From Ophioderma brevispina (Eukaryota > Echinodermata > Ophiuroidea > Amphilepidida > Ophiodermatidae), in NCBI GenBank assembly GCA_023653785.1, contig JAMKCH010010266.1:1-64000 (forward strand): 64,000 bases of DNA, written 5' to 3'. Positions 11,460 to 23,999 of the stretch are shown one piece after another (within the stretch, counting starts at the first letter, position 1; every line of letters begins with the position of its first letter). The position numbers were made by a program, and so were the translations under genes. Under the pieces are notes generated by a model that did no database searches, was not told the DNA's origin, and saw only the letters and a program-made list of their open reading frames with translations.

Positions 11460-12655
11460 AATTAGACCCTCACAGGGTCTGTTGTATAAACGACTGGTAA
11501 TGGAGACTAATATCCCTCTGAGTCAACCCACGGGCGAGTAGTATTTTGAATTTGTTAATCGGTGGACAAGTTGGGTTCGTATGAGGGCGTATGGGCGGCC
11601 ATTGGGGTCAAAAAGGTGTGAGCGCAGTATTAAAAGAACCGATGCCCAAGGTTGCAGGGAGGGCCCAGTGATCTGGTTTTTTTTTAGGATTTTAGTTTTT
11701 GATTTGTTTAGTATAAACATATCGTGTTGGTGAGTGCGACTGTTGTAAAGTGCAATTCCAAATAAATAAATAAATGAGTTTGATTTTATGTCAATTGAAC
11801 CTGTGCCCTGAATTCGAAGACCGAGCCGAGACTGTCGGACAGTCTATCCCAAAATCAGTTCATAGTAATTTTATTTTGCTATAAAACAAACAAAAAATTA
11901 ATTTTGTCCGAGAATCTGTTTCAATTGCAGACGTATATATGGCAAAACCCAAACTGTGGATCTTTTCGGCAAACGGCCTTCTTAAAAGTCAAATTTCTTC
12001 ATTTCGATTCTATATTCTGGATTTTTTTCCATCAAGTTTTGAGGGGGAAGTGCAAAGGTTTTATAATTTTGTATTACAGTTTGCAAGATACGTAAATGAT
12101 GTGATGAGAAATCGCAGGAATAATCTTTGTAACAATTAGGCCTAAGGTAAAATTTCATCACCGAAAACTATAATAACAAAAAAACGGCATAAGTCGCGAT
12201 AAGTAAAAAGTGGAAACAGTTTTGAAGGCCTTAAAAAGGTTGAAGAATGCAGCATGTTTGTAATTTGTCATAACCCAGGACTCGCAATTAGTCCTCGAAA
12301 GTAACGTTTGAAACATAATATCCAAATAGCATTAACTGATATTAGTCAAAAAAGCATACGCACATTTTTAACAATACATTGCAAATAACATGTAGGAAAC
12401 CCAAATTTAGTGTAAAATCGGTTTTGATGGTATATTTTATAATTTTTTTAATCAGTTCTCATAATCATTATTAAAACATTTTAACTAAATGTCCAAAGTT
12501 AACAACCACCAAAAACGTTTTAAAGATCTATTGTGCTCACTGGTATGTACAAATGAATTATCCGCAGCATTTCTTTATAGAATGCACTATGCCATATCGT
12601 CTCATATTGGATTACCGACAACCAATGGCATTGCGTATTGAATAATAAGCCCCGC
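11460..12655. other. No recognisable feature
   Basis: AT-rich, short open frames only, with a small aaataaataaataa run near 11762. Nothing else stood out. Confidence 0.5.
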
Positions 12656-12660
12656 CCATG

Positions 12661-12772
12661 GAAATACGGAGGGGAAATAGAAATACAGAGAGAGGGGGAG
12701 AGGGGGAAGGAGGTAGGGAGAGAGCGATAGAGATAGAGAGAGAAAGAGGAAGGAGGGGAGAGAGAGAGATTA
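12661..12772 (+). repeat. Purine-rich GA tract
   Basis: About 110 bp of nearly pure A/G (gagaggg, gagaga, ggagg units) on the plus strand. Open frames on both strands here are products of the low complexity. Confidence 0.85.
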
Positions 12773-13204
12773 AAATACTATTGAGAACTTGGGATGTGGA
12801 CAATTACAGCGTTCTCTCCAATAAGTCAGCTCTTAGGGAATTAAGAATACAAGAATCCATCAACAGCCTTAACAGTAAGTTGAAGCCATGGCATAGTACA
12901 TAAAATATTATTGGCTTGCACAAATTGGATTGAAATGTCAGAATATGCTTTTCAGCGTTGCAATGTTGATGGTTAATTACATTTCAACCTTACCCTTCAA
13001 CGACGATACCAAATATCATCAATTACTATAACGCTTCATAATAATGATATTATTTGGTCTTTGATGCGAAAGTTTAGTAATGATCATTGGCGTCAAGTTG
13101 TCGCCAATTAAACGTTCCGTTCCTAGGATGTTCGCGCCCTTTTGCTGTATATAGTTTCTTCAACTTTTTCAACACCGTAAAATTATATCAAAATGAATGC
13201 ACGG

Positions 13205-13430
13205 AAATCTTATTCCTAAAATGAACATTTCTAAAGGTTTTGTTCTCTCTAAACGTGACAGACTAAAATTTCCTCTCTTTTGGAGTGCCTACAGCGATCA
13301 CTCCAAAATAAGTGCTATTTCACTCTCTTAAAAGAGTGACAGTGGAGTGGAAAATTCACTCTAAAAAGAGTGACATGCGACTAAGATTCACATTTAACTC
13401 ATTGGAAAAAGTGAAATGTCACTATTTGGA
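13205..13430. repeat. Cluster of AGAGTGA half-palindromes
   Basis: cactctcttaaaagagtga, cactctaaaaagagtgac and looser cactccaaaat / ttttggagtg copies alternate over about 200 bp. It may be a decayed palindromic MITE; the borders are not clear. Confidence 0.5.
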
Positions 13431-13686
13431 GCAATTCGGCAGCAACCATTCGTTCATTTAGAAGAGATAGTTCATTTTGCTTTGGATGAGTTACATTCTG
13501 AAATAGGCAAAAATTTGAATACTTGAATATATTCATACTCAATCATACCAAAACATGCACAGGGATAGACGGTTTGCCCTATTCGTGAAATACGGCTGGA
13601 GCGGGTCCATTTTCTGAGAACTCTTTTGCTCGGCGCGGTGAACTGCACAAACTTCTAAACTATGGCATACACCACTCACAAAAGGG

Positions 13687-14030
13687 AGAAGGTAATCCAG
13701 TGGTCTAGATGCTTGCCTTTTGCATTAAGGAGGACGGGTACGCGGGTCGAAATTAAGGTGGGGCCACTTGCTGGGATTTATTTTGGTACCCATTTCTACA
13801 TTTAATTTGTAAAAGACCTATTGATTTCCGCTCTCCTCGTGGTTCACTTCAAAATTGGCAAATGAACCATGACAGTATCTCGTCCTTAGGAGGGGGACGT
13901 TAAGCTGTCGGTCCCATGTACAGGGAGGTATATATGTATATGTCTCGCAGTAAGTTCGAAACGAGTAGGGTGAAACCCCTAACTGTCCAAAGCTGTCTTG
14001 GTCATTGCGGGTCCATACTTCCTGTCCTAC
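13687..14030 (+). mobile_element. tRNA-derived SINE-like element
   Basis: The head resembles a tRNA: gtaatccagtggtctagatg (A-box-like), ttgc-atta-ggagga, then gcgggtcgaaatt (degraded B box). About 110 bp later comes ctcgtccttaggagggggac then gttaagctgtcggtccc, a tail motif I associate with SINEs of invertebrate deuterostomes. A reverse-strand open frame of 125 codons overlaps it and is not credible as a gene. Confidence 0.55.
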
Positions 14031-14034
14031 ATCC

Positions 14035-15275
14035 CTGTTCAGGGTTACCCGTTTGCACAGTAGTACAATAAAGGATAATAATCTAAATGAACCCACGGCA
14101 AATGGTTCTATTCCAACTGCATTTCGGAATTCGTACAAAAAGTCTATTGTCAGATATATAATTTCACTCGCACAATTCTCATCCCAATCTTTCACTTTAT
14201 CATCAAAAAGATAAAATGGTCACTCTTCCACTAGATTGCATAACGTAAACTTCAGGATAATTAAATCTTTGTAAACCTTTTCTTGCTTAAAGAGTAAATT
14301 GCTACATTTAGAGAGGAAGATTCATGTAATACTTTATAGAATTTCCAACACATATCTAAGAAAAAAGATTGCAGCCAAAAATAAGGCAGCAATTATTATG
14401 AATTCACAAACCTTTGATAAAATGACAATCTATTATAAAACAAGAACAAATAAAAACGTCAATTTAACCTCTAAATAAAAAAAAAAACACTTTTAATGAC
14501 TGTACTGGAGGCATCGGTTAATAAACAACAAATTCTATTCATTGCAGGGAATTTGATAAGATGCCGGTTTTAAAAAGGTGACACAATTTTCCAGGCTTAA
14601 TTAGCAAAAAGCGTCAGGGGTTGTCGCCTAAAAAATGTATGGCAAGGCATAATGTGGTCGTATCTTTAAAACCGGGACAATTGACTTACATCAGTTGCCA
14701 CACGCAACGGTTACTTTTATTAACCCGGAACGAATACGTAACTGTTGGTTTTTTTTATAATCGATTTCAATGGTGTTGAATGACTGAAGTCGTAGGAGTG
14801 GAATCTCTAATTAATCAACCAGAACACGAGCTTTGAATCATATATACCGATACCGCGACGGAAATACCATTGTATTTTGCTTTGAGACAATGAGTCAGTT
14901 GTAGCCGTGTTAGTAATTGTTTTTATGTGGCGTGTGTTTTATTTGTGTTTGTGTCAATAGTGTACTTGTTATGTGCATGTGCAAAGTAAACTTGCGGATG
15001 GGTTTTTGTACGCGTGTGTTGCGTGCATCACCAAACTTATGCCAGTCATTACAAGCTATTGTGTCCAACGCGAAATCGCGAGTGTATTTTCTCGCTTTAA
15101 GCCGTGGAACATAATGGATATATGTGCAAAGGAAAGACATGTGCTTGTGATTTGAGTTTGTGGAAACAAAAATAAGTGAAAAATTCTTTATTGGGAACTA
15201 AATGTTTCACGCATTTGTGTGAATTTTTTTTTGCGTATCAGTGTCGAAATTAAAGGAGAATCAGTGATTTTGAAA
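14035..15275. other. No recognisable feature
   Basis: A tgtgtttg-rich patch at 14930-15030 gives overlapping short frames on both strands. No gene or repeat family was identified. Confidence 0.5.
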
Positions 15276-15278
15276 TAG

Positions 15279-15581
15279 CACTGTTAAAAAATGTCCGTAA
15301 ATTTACGGAAATTTCTGGCAGCAGTATTTTCAGTCATTTTAGGGAATTAAAAGAAATTTCTGCAATTAACGGAAACTTTGACAGTAAATTTTACAGAAAT
15401 TTGTCTCATATTTTGGAAAAAAAAAAATATGTGATTTTAACAGATTTTTCCTTAATTTAAAATTGACGGAACCACAAAAAAAGTCCGGCAAATTGCTGCC
15501 AGAAATTTTGAAATATTTCCGTAAATTAACATTTTTAGCTATTTTTTAGTTTTTGTTGTTTATTTTTATTGTTTTCTAAAC

Positions 15582-15620
<39 letters not shown>

Positions 15621-15639
15621 TGGATTTTTTTTAACAGTG
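15279..15639. mobile_element. CACTGTTA-ended MITE, copy 2
   Basis: It aligns with 59240-59592 along its length: CACTGTTA start, ggcagcagtatttt, ctttgacagtaa, agtccggcaaatt and a ttaacagtg end. The right inner palindrome has been replaced by a T run of about 28 at 15588-15615. Many one-base indels separate the copies. Confidence 0.78.
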
Positions 15640-15664
15640 TAATTTTTTAATGGATTAACTAAAA

Positions 15665-15878
15665 TTAAGATAGAATAAAAATAGTCACCTAAAAGTGGCT
15701 CAACTCCCAAAGTTTTAGATGAATAGGATTTTTTCGTTTGGATGCAGAACAGTTATGTCTAGTAATAACAGATGGCAATAGGATACTGTGTCTAACAAAA
15801 ATTCCGGATCCGATTTATAACAAAGATGTATTTTTCTATATGAAGGACTTCGATTTGAGCTTTGTGTATGCGTGTGTG
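15665..15878 (+). mobile_element. T2-type MITE family B, internal fragment
   Basis: The sequence from the tagtcaccta stretch through attccggatccg to gacttcgatttgagct matches the middle of family B. Both terminal repeats are missing. It lies just right of the CACTGTTA element and left of a purine-rich tract. Confidence 0.7.
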
Positions 15879-15888
15879 GGAGTTCATG

Positions 15889-16085
15889 AAACGGGAAGGA
15901 CAGAAAGGACTAGAAAAAGGGAAAGGAAGGCAAAGGAGGAAGAGAGAGAAAGCGCGAATGCGAGAAAGCGAAAGCGGTACAAACCCTATGGATAGAAAAC
16001 AGCAGAGAAAGAGACAGAGAGGAAGAGAGAGAGAAAGGAAGAGGGGAAGCGCGGAGAGAGAGAGAGAGAGAAAAGAGAACAAAAA
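15889..16085 (+). repeat. Purine-rich GA tract
   Basis: About 195 bp of mainly A/G (ggaagg, aaagaga, gagagag), with scattered C and T. It follows the family B fragment. Long open frames on both strands reflect low complexity. Confidence 0.85.
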
Positions 16086-16639
16086 GCAAAGTAATTGAAT
16101 ATTCTTTAATTGTACAATTGTGAAAACGTAAATGGTGCCTCGAAGGATGTTGGCCCAACCTATTTCAAACGTTAGTGTAACTCGGTGAAATGGATCGATC
16201 CGTTAATAAATCCAACCGCGAAACGCAATGATGGAATAATTTCCACATGCTCTAACATTGAATTGAATTAATTGTCCCCTAAAAAGCAAGGGGAACAGAC
16301 TTACAATATAATACAAATAACCGTACGCTGTTTTATTAAATTTTAAAAGCGCAAACAGAAATAGAAAGCTACATTTAAATTCAATTTAGCACACAGGAAG
16401 TTAGAAATGAAATATACACACGTACAAATAAAAATCCTGCCGCCAAGATATAGGAAAATGTGCATTTCCATAGATTTCCGGACTAAAATTTGTGGAATAA
16501 ACATATAAGAGTACAACTACAGGGAGCATAGAACTGGAGCCTAATGTATTATTAGTCTTATCTGGGAATACAACGATACACTATGAATGGCAAGATGACC
16601 AATACTGCAGCGGCAGCAGAAATCTTGGCATATGGGATG

Positions 16640-17330
16640 TGAATATCCAAGACAGAGTACATGACTGCAAATTGTATCCCATCCAACACTTCAAGGTCTA
16701 TGGTGAATCCACTCAACCATGTGACAGATTCAAATATCTTGGCTCCAAATGCAAGCGACCTAAAAAGACGCTTAGCATTCGCCAGGAGTGCCTTCTGGAA
16801 GCCTTAGAACGTCTGTGGAAAAAGCCCCCAATAACCATTTGCAAACAGTCAAGTTATGCAACACTACATGTGTGACCATCCTACTCTATGGCTTTTAATC
16901 CTGGGTGCTATCACAAGACATGGAAAGCAAATCCACGCATTTGATACCTCTTCTATAGGATGATGCTGGACATAAAACGGTAAGACCGTGTCTCAAACAA
17001 CATCTTATATTCAATGACCAACACTGAGCCTCTCATCCACCTTGTAAGGACATCACCAGCTGAGTTTCCTTGGAACACATCCTTAGTCTGGCCAGAGGAG
17101 AGCTGACTCGAAGCTACGCTCTCTACATCCACCTCTGGCAAAAGAGACCTGGAGTCCACGACACTCGTGAGTAGCGCTACATCCAACGTGTGCTAGGGTA
17201 TGGTAAAGGCATGATACATGCTGAGCAGATAGCCACAATTGCCAAAGATAGAACGTGACATGGAGAAATCGTGGAATAGCTTTTCTAGTCTACAGCAGTT
17301 GATGAAGGATGATGAGCTGATGATGATGAA
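16640..17330 (+). pseudogene. Decayed non-LTR retrotransposon, 3' end of reverse transcriptase ORF
   Basis: Pieces in shifting frames match the C-terminal part of a LINE reverse-transcriptase protein: F-K-Y-L-G-S near 16735, V-T-I-L-L-Y-G near 16880, D-R-V-S-N-N-I-L-Y-S-M-T and E-P-L-I-H-L-V-R near 16985-17045, a Q-L-S-F-L-G piece near 17058, and R-Y-I-Q-R-V-L-G near 17185. The L-L-Y-G motif and the downstream R-x-L-x-F-L-G-H-like block are known hallmarks of RTE-like and related endonuclease-bearing LINEs. The stretch ends in gatgatgagctgatgatgatg, a trinucleotide tail common on such elements. Internal stops (one just after L-L-Y-G-F) and frame changes show it is dead. The 5' part, including endonuclease and catalytic F-A-D-D, is absent. 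The clade is not settled. Confidence 0.75.
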
Positions 17331-17499
17331 TTTTTGAAAATTTTGCTTTTTTGAAGTTTTCGTTTAGGAATCAGCCAAAAAGATTAAAAAAAATACCGTA
17401 TGGCATAGTGGTTACGAATCTATGCGCTATTTTCAACTCTTATGGTATCCTCCTTGGTTAGTGATTTAAAAAGTATTAAATTTTCTATGCTAACTTTAA

Positions 17500-18038
17500 A
17501 GGGACATAATGGCTGGAAAAACACGGACAAAATGAAACAGGACCCTAGAAAATCATTCCACGAGTTTGAAACAATTTGGATGTGTAATTCTGTAAAACAG
17601 TAAAAACAGGAAGTGTCGGGGGGGGGGGGGTAGCAGTTGTGGCAAATTTCTGTACAAGGATGCTGACATTACTGCCAGCATTTACCAAATTGAAAAGATG
17701 TTGTCATCCGCTCACAGACCATTGCTATTGTATATGTGCTAATCCGGTATCAATCTTTCACTTGCAAGATCATATTCCTAAGCTAAATCCAATGTCTGAA
17801 TCCCGGTATGAATGCTTTGAATTGTGTCGCAAAACATTCTTGATTTACACTGAAATTCTGTCAGGATGTGAACCACATTGCTTTTCTGATACAGAAATTG
17901 CCACAACTGCCACCTCCCCCTGGAACTCTTCCTGTTTTACAGAATATAAAAATCCCAAATTGTTTCAAATTCGTGGAAGGGAAGGGATTTCATAAGGGTC
18001 CTTTTCATTATGTTCATTTTTTTATGCCATTATGCCCT
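17500..18038. mobile_element. T2-type MITE family M, copy 1 (long inverted arms)
   Basis: The ends AGGGACATAATGGC and its inverse AGGGCATAATGGC are flanked by TTAA (17496-17499, 18039-18042). Pairing continues inwards for about 105 bp per arm, including the shared block gaaacaatttgg then attctgtaaaacag. The centre carries a G run at 17621 and a chance open frame (17639-17995). A second copy is at 42784. Confidence 0.85.
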
Positions 18039-18059
18039 TTAACGAAAAGATTCATAGCA

Positions 18060-18940
18060 GGGAAATACCTTTATTCATCATGCAAGAGAAAAATAAAATT
18101 TCCCTAGTGCTATAAATGATATAATATAAGATGTGTTTACATGCCAAAAGCTATTTCTGGAAAAACTACTATAATAGCTGGGATCTCGCAGGTTTTTTTT
18201 CTGGTATTAAATATGCAAGATTGCAACATAGGAAATTTCCTATGATCATCATTCTATGTTCTAATTGGACAATGTCAGGCTATGAGGCGATGTTTATGCA
18301 TGATTCTGCTGTAATAGCCTATTTTTAGATATGGTAGCTTGCCCGTGTATATAAGGACATTGAAAGTGAAAACAGGTTTGCCAGTGGTTTTGATCTGCAA
18401 ACTTGCTAGATCAGAGCAGTATTACTACCAGTATTTATATTTATTTTGATACAACATGAGCTTAAAGCAATTTAGTTTGCTGACTTCTTTGAAGCAAAAA
18501 AAAAAGCTTCAGTTTGAGAATCAGGAGATTCTGCTTTTGTGGTCCCACAAGTGGACATTTGGTACAGACGGAATATGTGGAGATTTTACAACCCGTTACA
18601 CTGCTAAAGTTTTTATGTCGTTCAGGGACCAATAGAACCGTCCTCTTGAAGTGATGGACAAAGATATCGTCAGCATTGCTCGCGCTCCGAAAAAGGACAC
18701 TAGCTTCCGACGGATATTCCTACGAATTGGTAATCGTGGAACTATCATTTTGAATTCTTCACTCTGAAAGTGCATCATCGTTGAACTGCAACATTTTTTT
18801 TGGATTCTGGAAACTATACAACCCCAACAGATGGTCACTTTCAGATTAAAATAATTTAATATCTATATGGACATTCTTGAGTGTGGTGATTATTATTAGG
18901 AATTTAATTGTTTTTGGATATGCCATTATGAGCTCGTACA
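18060..18940 (+). repeat. Dispersed repeat W, copy 1
   Basis: It matches 50395-51610 in the same orientation: gcaagagaaaaat-aaattccctagtgctat at the start, then tgccagtggttttgatct, gagcttcagttt-aggaat-like block, acaagtggacattt, aagtgcatcatcgttgaactg and ttttggatatgcc at the end. No coding motif was recognised. Type unknown (possible LINE 3' region or LTR-element piece). Confidence 0.65.
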
Positions 18941-19490
18941 CTGAGAATATTAATTAGTCAAAAAAGTGTCTTATTTGACTAATTAAATATTAGTCATGCA
19001 CATTATTTTTTTAGACCCCACAGTGGTTTGAATAAAAAGAATGCTTTTTAAAGATTTTCGGATTAAATTCATAATTGCAAAATATTCTACAACTTGAAAA
19101 ATTGGAATTTTAATTACAAAATTCGTCAAATGACTAATTAGCAATGGCACAATGTATACTTAAGCGTCAGTGTTGTGCTTGACTAACTTAATTCTAGTCC
19201 TTTTTACGAGTCTAAAGTCGTCTTTAATAGTCAATAATTTGTCATTTTTTTTTTTTAAGTTTTGTCTTTTTTTAAATTGTGAATATATTTATGTAAATTA
19301 GAGGTATGAAAATATTTGTAATCATGAAAATACTTTAAAATATGGGAAGGTTATCTTCCAGCATAGCAAACATGTTTCCAGCATTGAAGTTAATTTTTGA
19401 ATGATAAAAACAAGTGATTTTGGCATGGAGAATTTTTTAATTAGTCGTGATAAGACATATATTTTTGACTATTAATATCAAGTGTATATT
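18940..19490. mobile_element. Fold-back repeat with GACTAATTA motifs
   Basis: The left arm (attaattagtcaaaaaagtg, tcttatttgactaatta) pairs with the right arm near 19434-19482 (ttttaattagtcgtgataag, tttttgactattaat). The motif gactaatta also occurs internally. No target duplication was resolved. Confidence 0.55.
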
Positions 19491-19974
19491 GTTTGTCTTT
19501 CTGTCGTTGCGTAATGTTTAATACGGCCTGTCTTCGTGGGGGTTGGGTTGTCCACACGTCCTTAAGCGCATTTCCTTTGGTAATAGCTATATTGAAATAT
19601 ATATGTAATATAAGTTTTATATCGTAATTTCTGAAAAATAGTACATGATTAGCTTTAAAAACTTAAGAAGCCGCCTTCAGGCATTGCATTGACACAAGTT
19701 ACATCATCTTTACATTTACTTCATTGCTTCATGGCTACATATAGTTCTTTACAGTACGCTTGTATTTCATTGAGTTATTATTTGTAATTACTGTCTTGTT
19801 TTGAATTTATTCTTGGGTAGTATTATTCCATATCATTTTAATTTAGTTGCTTGAATTTCGTGTACAATCATATCCCGAATTATTTATTGTGTATGCTTAC
19901 CATTTATCTGCTGCAATTATCGTTTATTTGAATATTTATTTGAATGTAAATCGATGGATGAATAAATTCGAATG

Positions 19975-20170
19975 AATGGACTGAATTAACTCACACACGA
20001 AGTGAATAAGCCGAAAACGAATTATTTGATGTGATAAAGTTGTAGTTTTCATCAGTTTATTTGTAGGTTTATTGAACGTAATGTTGATGGAAGAATACAT
20101 TTAATGAATTCATTGAAATTAAATCACCTGAATTGCATAAGCTAAACACCTTCTTGATATGATAAAAAAA
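19975..20170 (+). repeat. Diverged ~120-bp tandem duplication
   Basis: gaataagccgaaaacg then ttgatgtgataaa recurs as gcataagctaaacac then ttgatatgataaa. Both halves are AT-rich and non-coding. Confidence 0.4.
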
Positions 20171-20174
20171 AAGA

Positions 20175-23100
20175 CGATTTTTCTAACTTCCCAAAGTTTA
20201 TTAAAGGAAATATGTCATGATTCTGAATATTTGGAAAATTTGGTATGGCTTAAGTAACGTAGATTAAATATAATCACAAATAAGTTGAAAATTGTCCACA
20301 TTTGCCCTTTTAATTTCCGCCAATAGCTTACTCGTAAAAACGTATTCGACAAATCCACATCGCAGGCAATGGTGACGTCAAGTGATGACCATCCATAATT
20401 TACGTGTTGGACCATCATATCGCCGTGTTGCCACTTCCAATAATAATAAAACACAACGAAATGCAAACAAAATATGTCATTCTGTAATTATTTTCAAATT
20501 TATGATTACTGTAATAATCCATCAATATACAGTGTCAGCAATACAATTCGAGTCAACACGATGTTTGGTCATAACTTGACTTCACGAGGAGAGCAAAATT
20601 GGGCGCTTTGGATCAATGAAGCCGTGGCGAAAAATCCGCTTTTTTCTCGTATGTCAAAAAAGCAAATTAAATGCTCTATTTTGTATTGTTACATCAAATT
20701 GTATTATATTTTTCGGGACTTCGTGATATATGTAAATATATTTTATGAAGTAAGTAAACTGAGCTTGACAAAATCTTGAATATTTCCTTTAAAGCATGTT
20801 TCTATATGGCGTAAAACTGCAAGCAGTTAAATCCTTTAAAAGTATGAAGCGTGCTACAGCCTGTCTCAAAAAAAAATGGTACATACAGAAAAAAAATTGG
20901 TTAAATATGAAATTTCAAATAAGTAATATACTTGGTTATAATATAAAGAACAAAGACCAGTGCTTTCATGGTCGTTTGTTCATCTTATTTGCTTTGTCAA
21001 TCCAGAGATAAATCCAATTAATGCGGTACACCAAAATCGATTTTGTGCCAATTTTACTGCATGGGCAGAGTTGCTTCGCCCGTAAGTGCCATGCTGTCTT
21101 AAAACCTTCAAAACCAAAAGATTGCAACTTGACAATGAGAAACAAAACAGATTAAAGATAAACAAAAAGAAGGTTCTAGGTTTATCGACACAAGTTTTAA
21201 TAGTCAAAATAATCAGTTCCCAATGTAAATATCTTTTAATAGAAATAAGAAACAACACAAATATTTATTGCCACATCAAGAAAAGACTTTGGAATTTATT
21301 TTTTAAATTGGTATCTGTAACAATCATGCCAGAAGGAATGTAATTGCAACCAAACAACACTCCAAATCCAAAGAAAGGTTTAAGAATATTGCACACTACC
21401 TTTGTGCATTTTACTAATTAATTGAGTCAATAAACAATTTGAATTTGGAGACAACAGTATCAAAATGTTGCGTAGGAATTTGCGTTCATGATACTTACAA
21501 GACCATAAAAAACCTCTCCTCCAGGTTGTGTACGCGGCTGTACGCTCTGGTTCTCTTCCTAACAAAGAAAAGTAGTGTCGAATGTTATTCAACTTTATCT
21601 TAAAGCGAACTGACTGATCTAAACTTCCACCATTAGTAATTTTAGAGTTTCTTATGAAGTTAATCCCTTGTAAAGATTTTCATATCTGCTCAGTGTGAAT
21701 AATTATGGTTTAACAAATTCATTCAGTTTCACTCAACCAGAAAGTGGCACAAACTCATTGTTGTGTTCCGACAGTAAACTGGAGTTATCTCCGTGAAACA
21801 ACGCAAATGAGAATGAAAAAAAAAATCCTGAAAGCCTGTATTTTCTCTTTAATGTGATGTACAATACGACTTATTTATGTTGGATATAATATTGAAAAAA
21901 AACGGTTTTGATTGTACCATTTCTTTTTGGGACCAGGCTGTATAGGTTTCCGTATCCAATCAAGTACAACGGTAGAGAAAATGGGACCCTCAGAAAATCT
22001 CCTGGTCCCTCTTTAAGAGTCAAATTTTGTGTGAGATTAACCCTCGTCTTCCCAAGCTTTTTTTTGGTAACACGTTTTCAAACCAAGTGGGGTTACCACC
22101 CCCTCAGAAATTTGTCTCTAGTTTTGATACTGGTGGATAGCTACGGTCCTTTTCTTTCCATGGCACGTCTTAAAGTCCGCAATCGGCAAAATTGATAATT
22201 TCCACAGACACGGCCGGTACCTTAGGCGTATATCAGGAAATTACACACAAAAAACCTTAGGAATATCGAATTTGTTTACGCGGTTTTCATCTCTAAATGA
22301 GGGCGAAGAGCCATACTGTATAGAACATTTTCAGAAATACCATTACAATTATTCTCGGGTGACAACCAAACCCCTACCCATCGACTTTGACAGCATACCC
22401 TACCCGTAAAAGTCCCTATTTTTTCATTAAAATGACCAGAAAGGATGTAAAAAACAGCTTTTACAAATGATTTTAGCGTTGGTGCGCTGAGGTCACTAGG
22501 GGTGATAACCTCTCCCATTTGCTAAGTCGTTGGTATTTGGGAATTTGACAAAGGCACCAAAACTGGTAAATATGCCCCAGAGAACGCAATAAAACTGGGC
22601 GATCCTAAACCAACTACAGCCCTTTGACATCCTGTTGGTAACATGTTGTAGGAGAGATTGTTCTGCACTAGAGTACAACGTAATGACGACGGAATCATTG
22701 AAACCGCCTGCCACAAATTATACCACAAAAGACGAGAGAAAAATGACGTGTTATTTCACAAAAGGCGGGAAAACGAACCGAATATATACATTGAGCGTTG
22801 CTTTGTTGTTGACAAACTACAGTGGAAGCAAGAGCACGAATCTGTTGATTATGTGAATAGATGCGACCAAGCAAACAGGAAGGAACCTTTCCTTTGGGGA
22901 AATGACACAAAACGAATTTTAATGTGGCTGTCTATAGTGCTATTTTGTAATGGAAAAAACTGAATGTCAATGGGGTGGTGACCGGTGGGCAGAAGTGTAT
23001 TTCATTGACTTTTAATGTAATCAATCTATGAACAATAACCTTGGTAGTAAACGTTGAAGCTCTATGTGATGTAATTAAGAGGAATATGAGTCATTTGTTG

Positions 23101-23280
23101 AGAAATCCAAATTCAGCTTTCAATTGCAGTTTATTTGCCATATTCTTGGTATCATGTTGCTGAAAACCAAAGATATGGGCAATTTTAAGGTTGCTTAGAA
23201 CAATGAAATACAAAGGTGGGTGAACATAAAAATTTGCTTTATCTCATATATATATTTTTTTCTTACAAGTGCAAAATATT
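20175..23280. other. No recognisable gene
   Basis: Several short open frames (for example plus 22658-22963, 101 codons) have no family resemblance or supporting splice signals that I could see. No clear transposon ends were found. Confidence 0.5.
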
Positions 23281-23354
23281 AACACACATATATGTGTGAG
23301 TGTCTGTGTGTGAGGTTGTGTGTGTTTGTTTTTGTGTTGTTTATGTAAAATTGG

Positions 23355-23485
23355 TATGGTCCGAGTCCAAAGGCACCCGAGTCGAGTCCAAGTCCGAGTC
23401 CATAGGTACACGAGTCGAAGTACAAGTCCACCAAGGTCCGACTCCAAGTCCAGAAAAATATGTACTGGAGTCTGGACTTTGTCCA
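23355..23485 (+). repeat. GAGTCC hexamer array, left block
   Basis: Imperfect 6-bp repeats of the gagtcc / gagtcg / aagtcc type. A similar block resumes at 23892 after about 400 bp of AT-rich sequence. A gt-rich stretch (23285-23340) precedes it. Confidence 0.8.
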
Positions 23486-23891
23486 TTATTACCACATTAA
23501 AAAATTGTGCAAGCTAACATCATTTTCACCCAAATTATGGAATTTGGGTGTATATTTGTACTTATACACCCAATTGGGTAGTTTTGGGTACAATTGAGAA
23601 GGAACTTTCCGTGATCACTGTTATCACTGGTATTTCTACTCTATGAAAATGGGTCAATAAGTTTTAGATAAAATTGTAAGTGGTTGGTTGGATATTTTAA
23701 AAATCTTTAAAATTATTGCCACATGCTGTATAAAAATATTACTACCCTAAAAACACATATAAAGGGAACAGTTTTGTTCCTTACGCTTAAATTGATTAAG
23801 AAAAGCAAGTAAAATAATTTAAATCCTTTTTCATAATAAATTTAAAATATTATTTTTTCTGAAATTTCCCAAATCTGACTTTTTAAAATTT

Positions 23892-23992
23892 GAATCGAGT
23901 CCGAATCCACCAGAGTCCTAGGCCGAGTCGAGTCAGAAGTAAAGAGTCCGGACTCGTGTCAGAGTCCGGACTCGAGTCCCCCAACACTGTTT
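23892..23992 (+). repeat. GAGTCC hexamer array, right block
   Basis: The same hexamer family with gagtccgg-actc palindromic steps, ending cgagtcccccaacactg. The two blocks probably formed one array later split by an insertion. Confidence 0.78.
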
Positions 23993-23999
23993 TGAGGAA

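Noticed and set aside
12600..12660. CRISPR-like or regularly spaced arrays anywhere in the window
   Set aside because: None of the tandem or interspersed repeats shows unique spacers of constant length; the sequence is eukaryotic in character.
13818..14195. Open frame of 125 codons on the minus strand
   Set aside because: It overlaps a SINE-like element and its tail motif; the translation matches no family I know.
15792..16158. Leu/Ser-rich and Arg/Glu-rich open frames on opposite strands
   Set aside because: Translations of a GA-rich tract; low complexity, no conserved sequence.
17639..17995. Open frame of 118 codons on the plus strand
   Set aside because: It lies entirely within the inverted-repeat family M element, and its end runs into the right arm.
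22658..22963. Open frame of 101 codons on the plus strand
   Set aside because: No recognisable motif, overlapped by frames of similar length on both strands.
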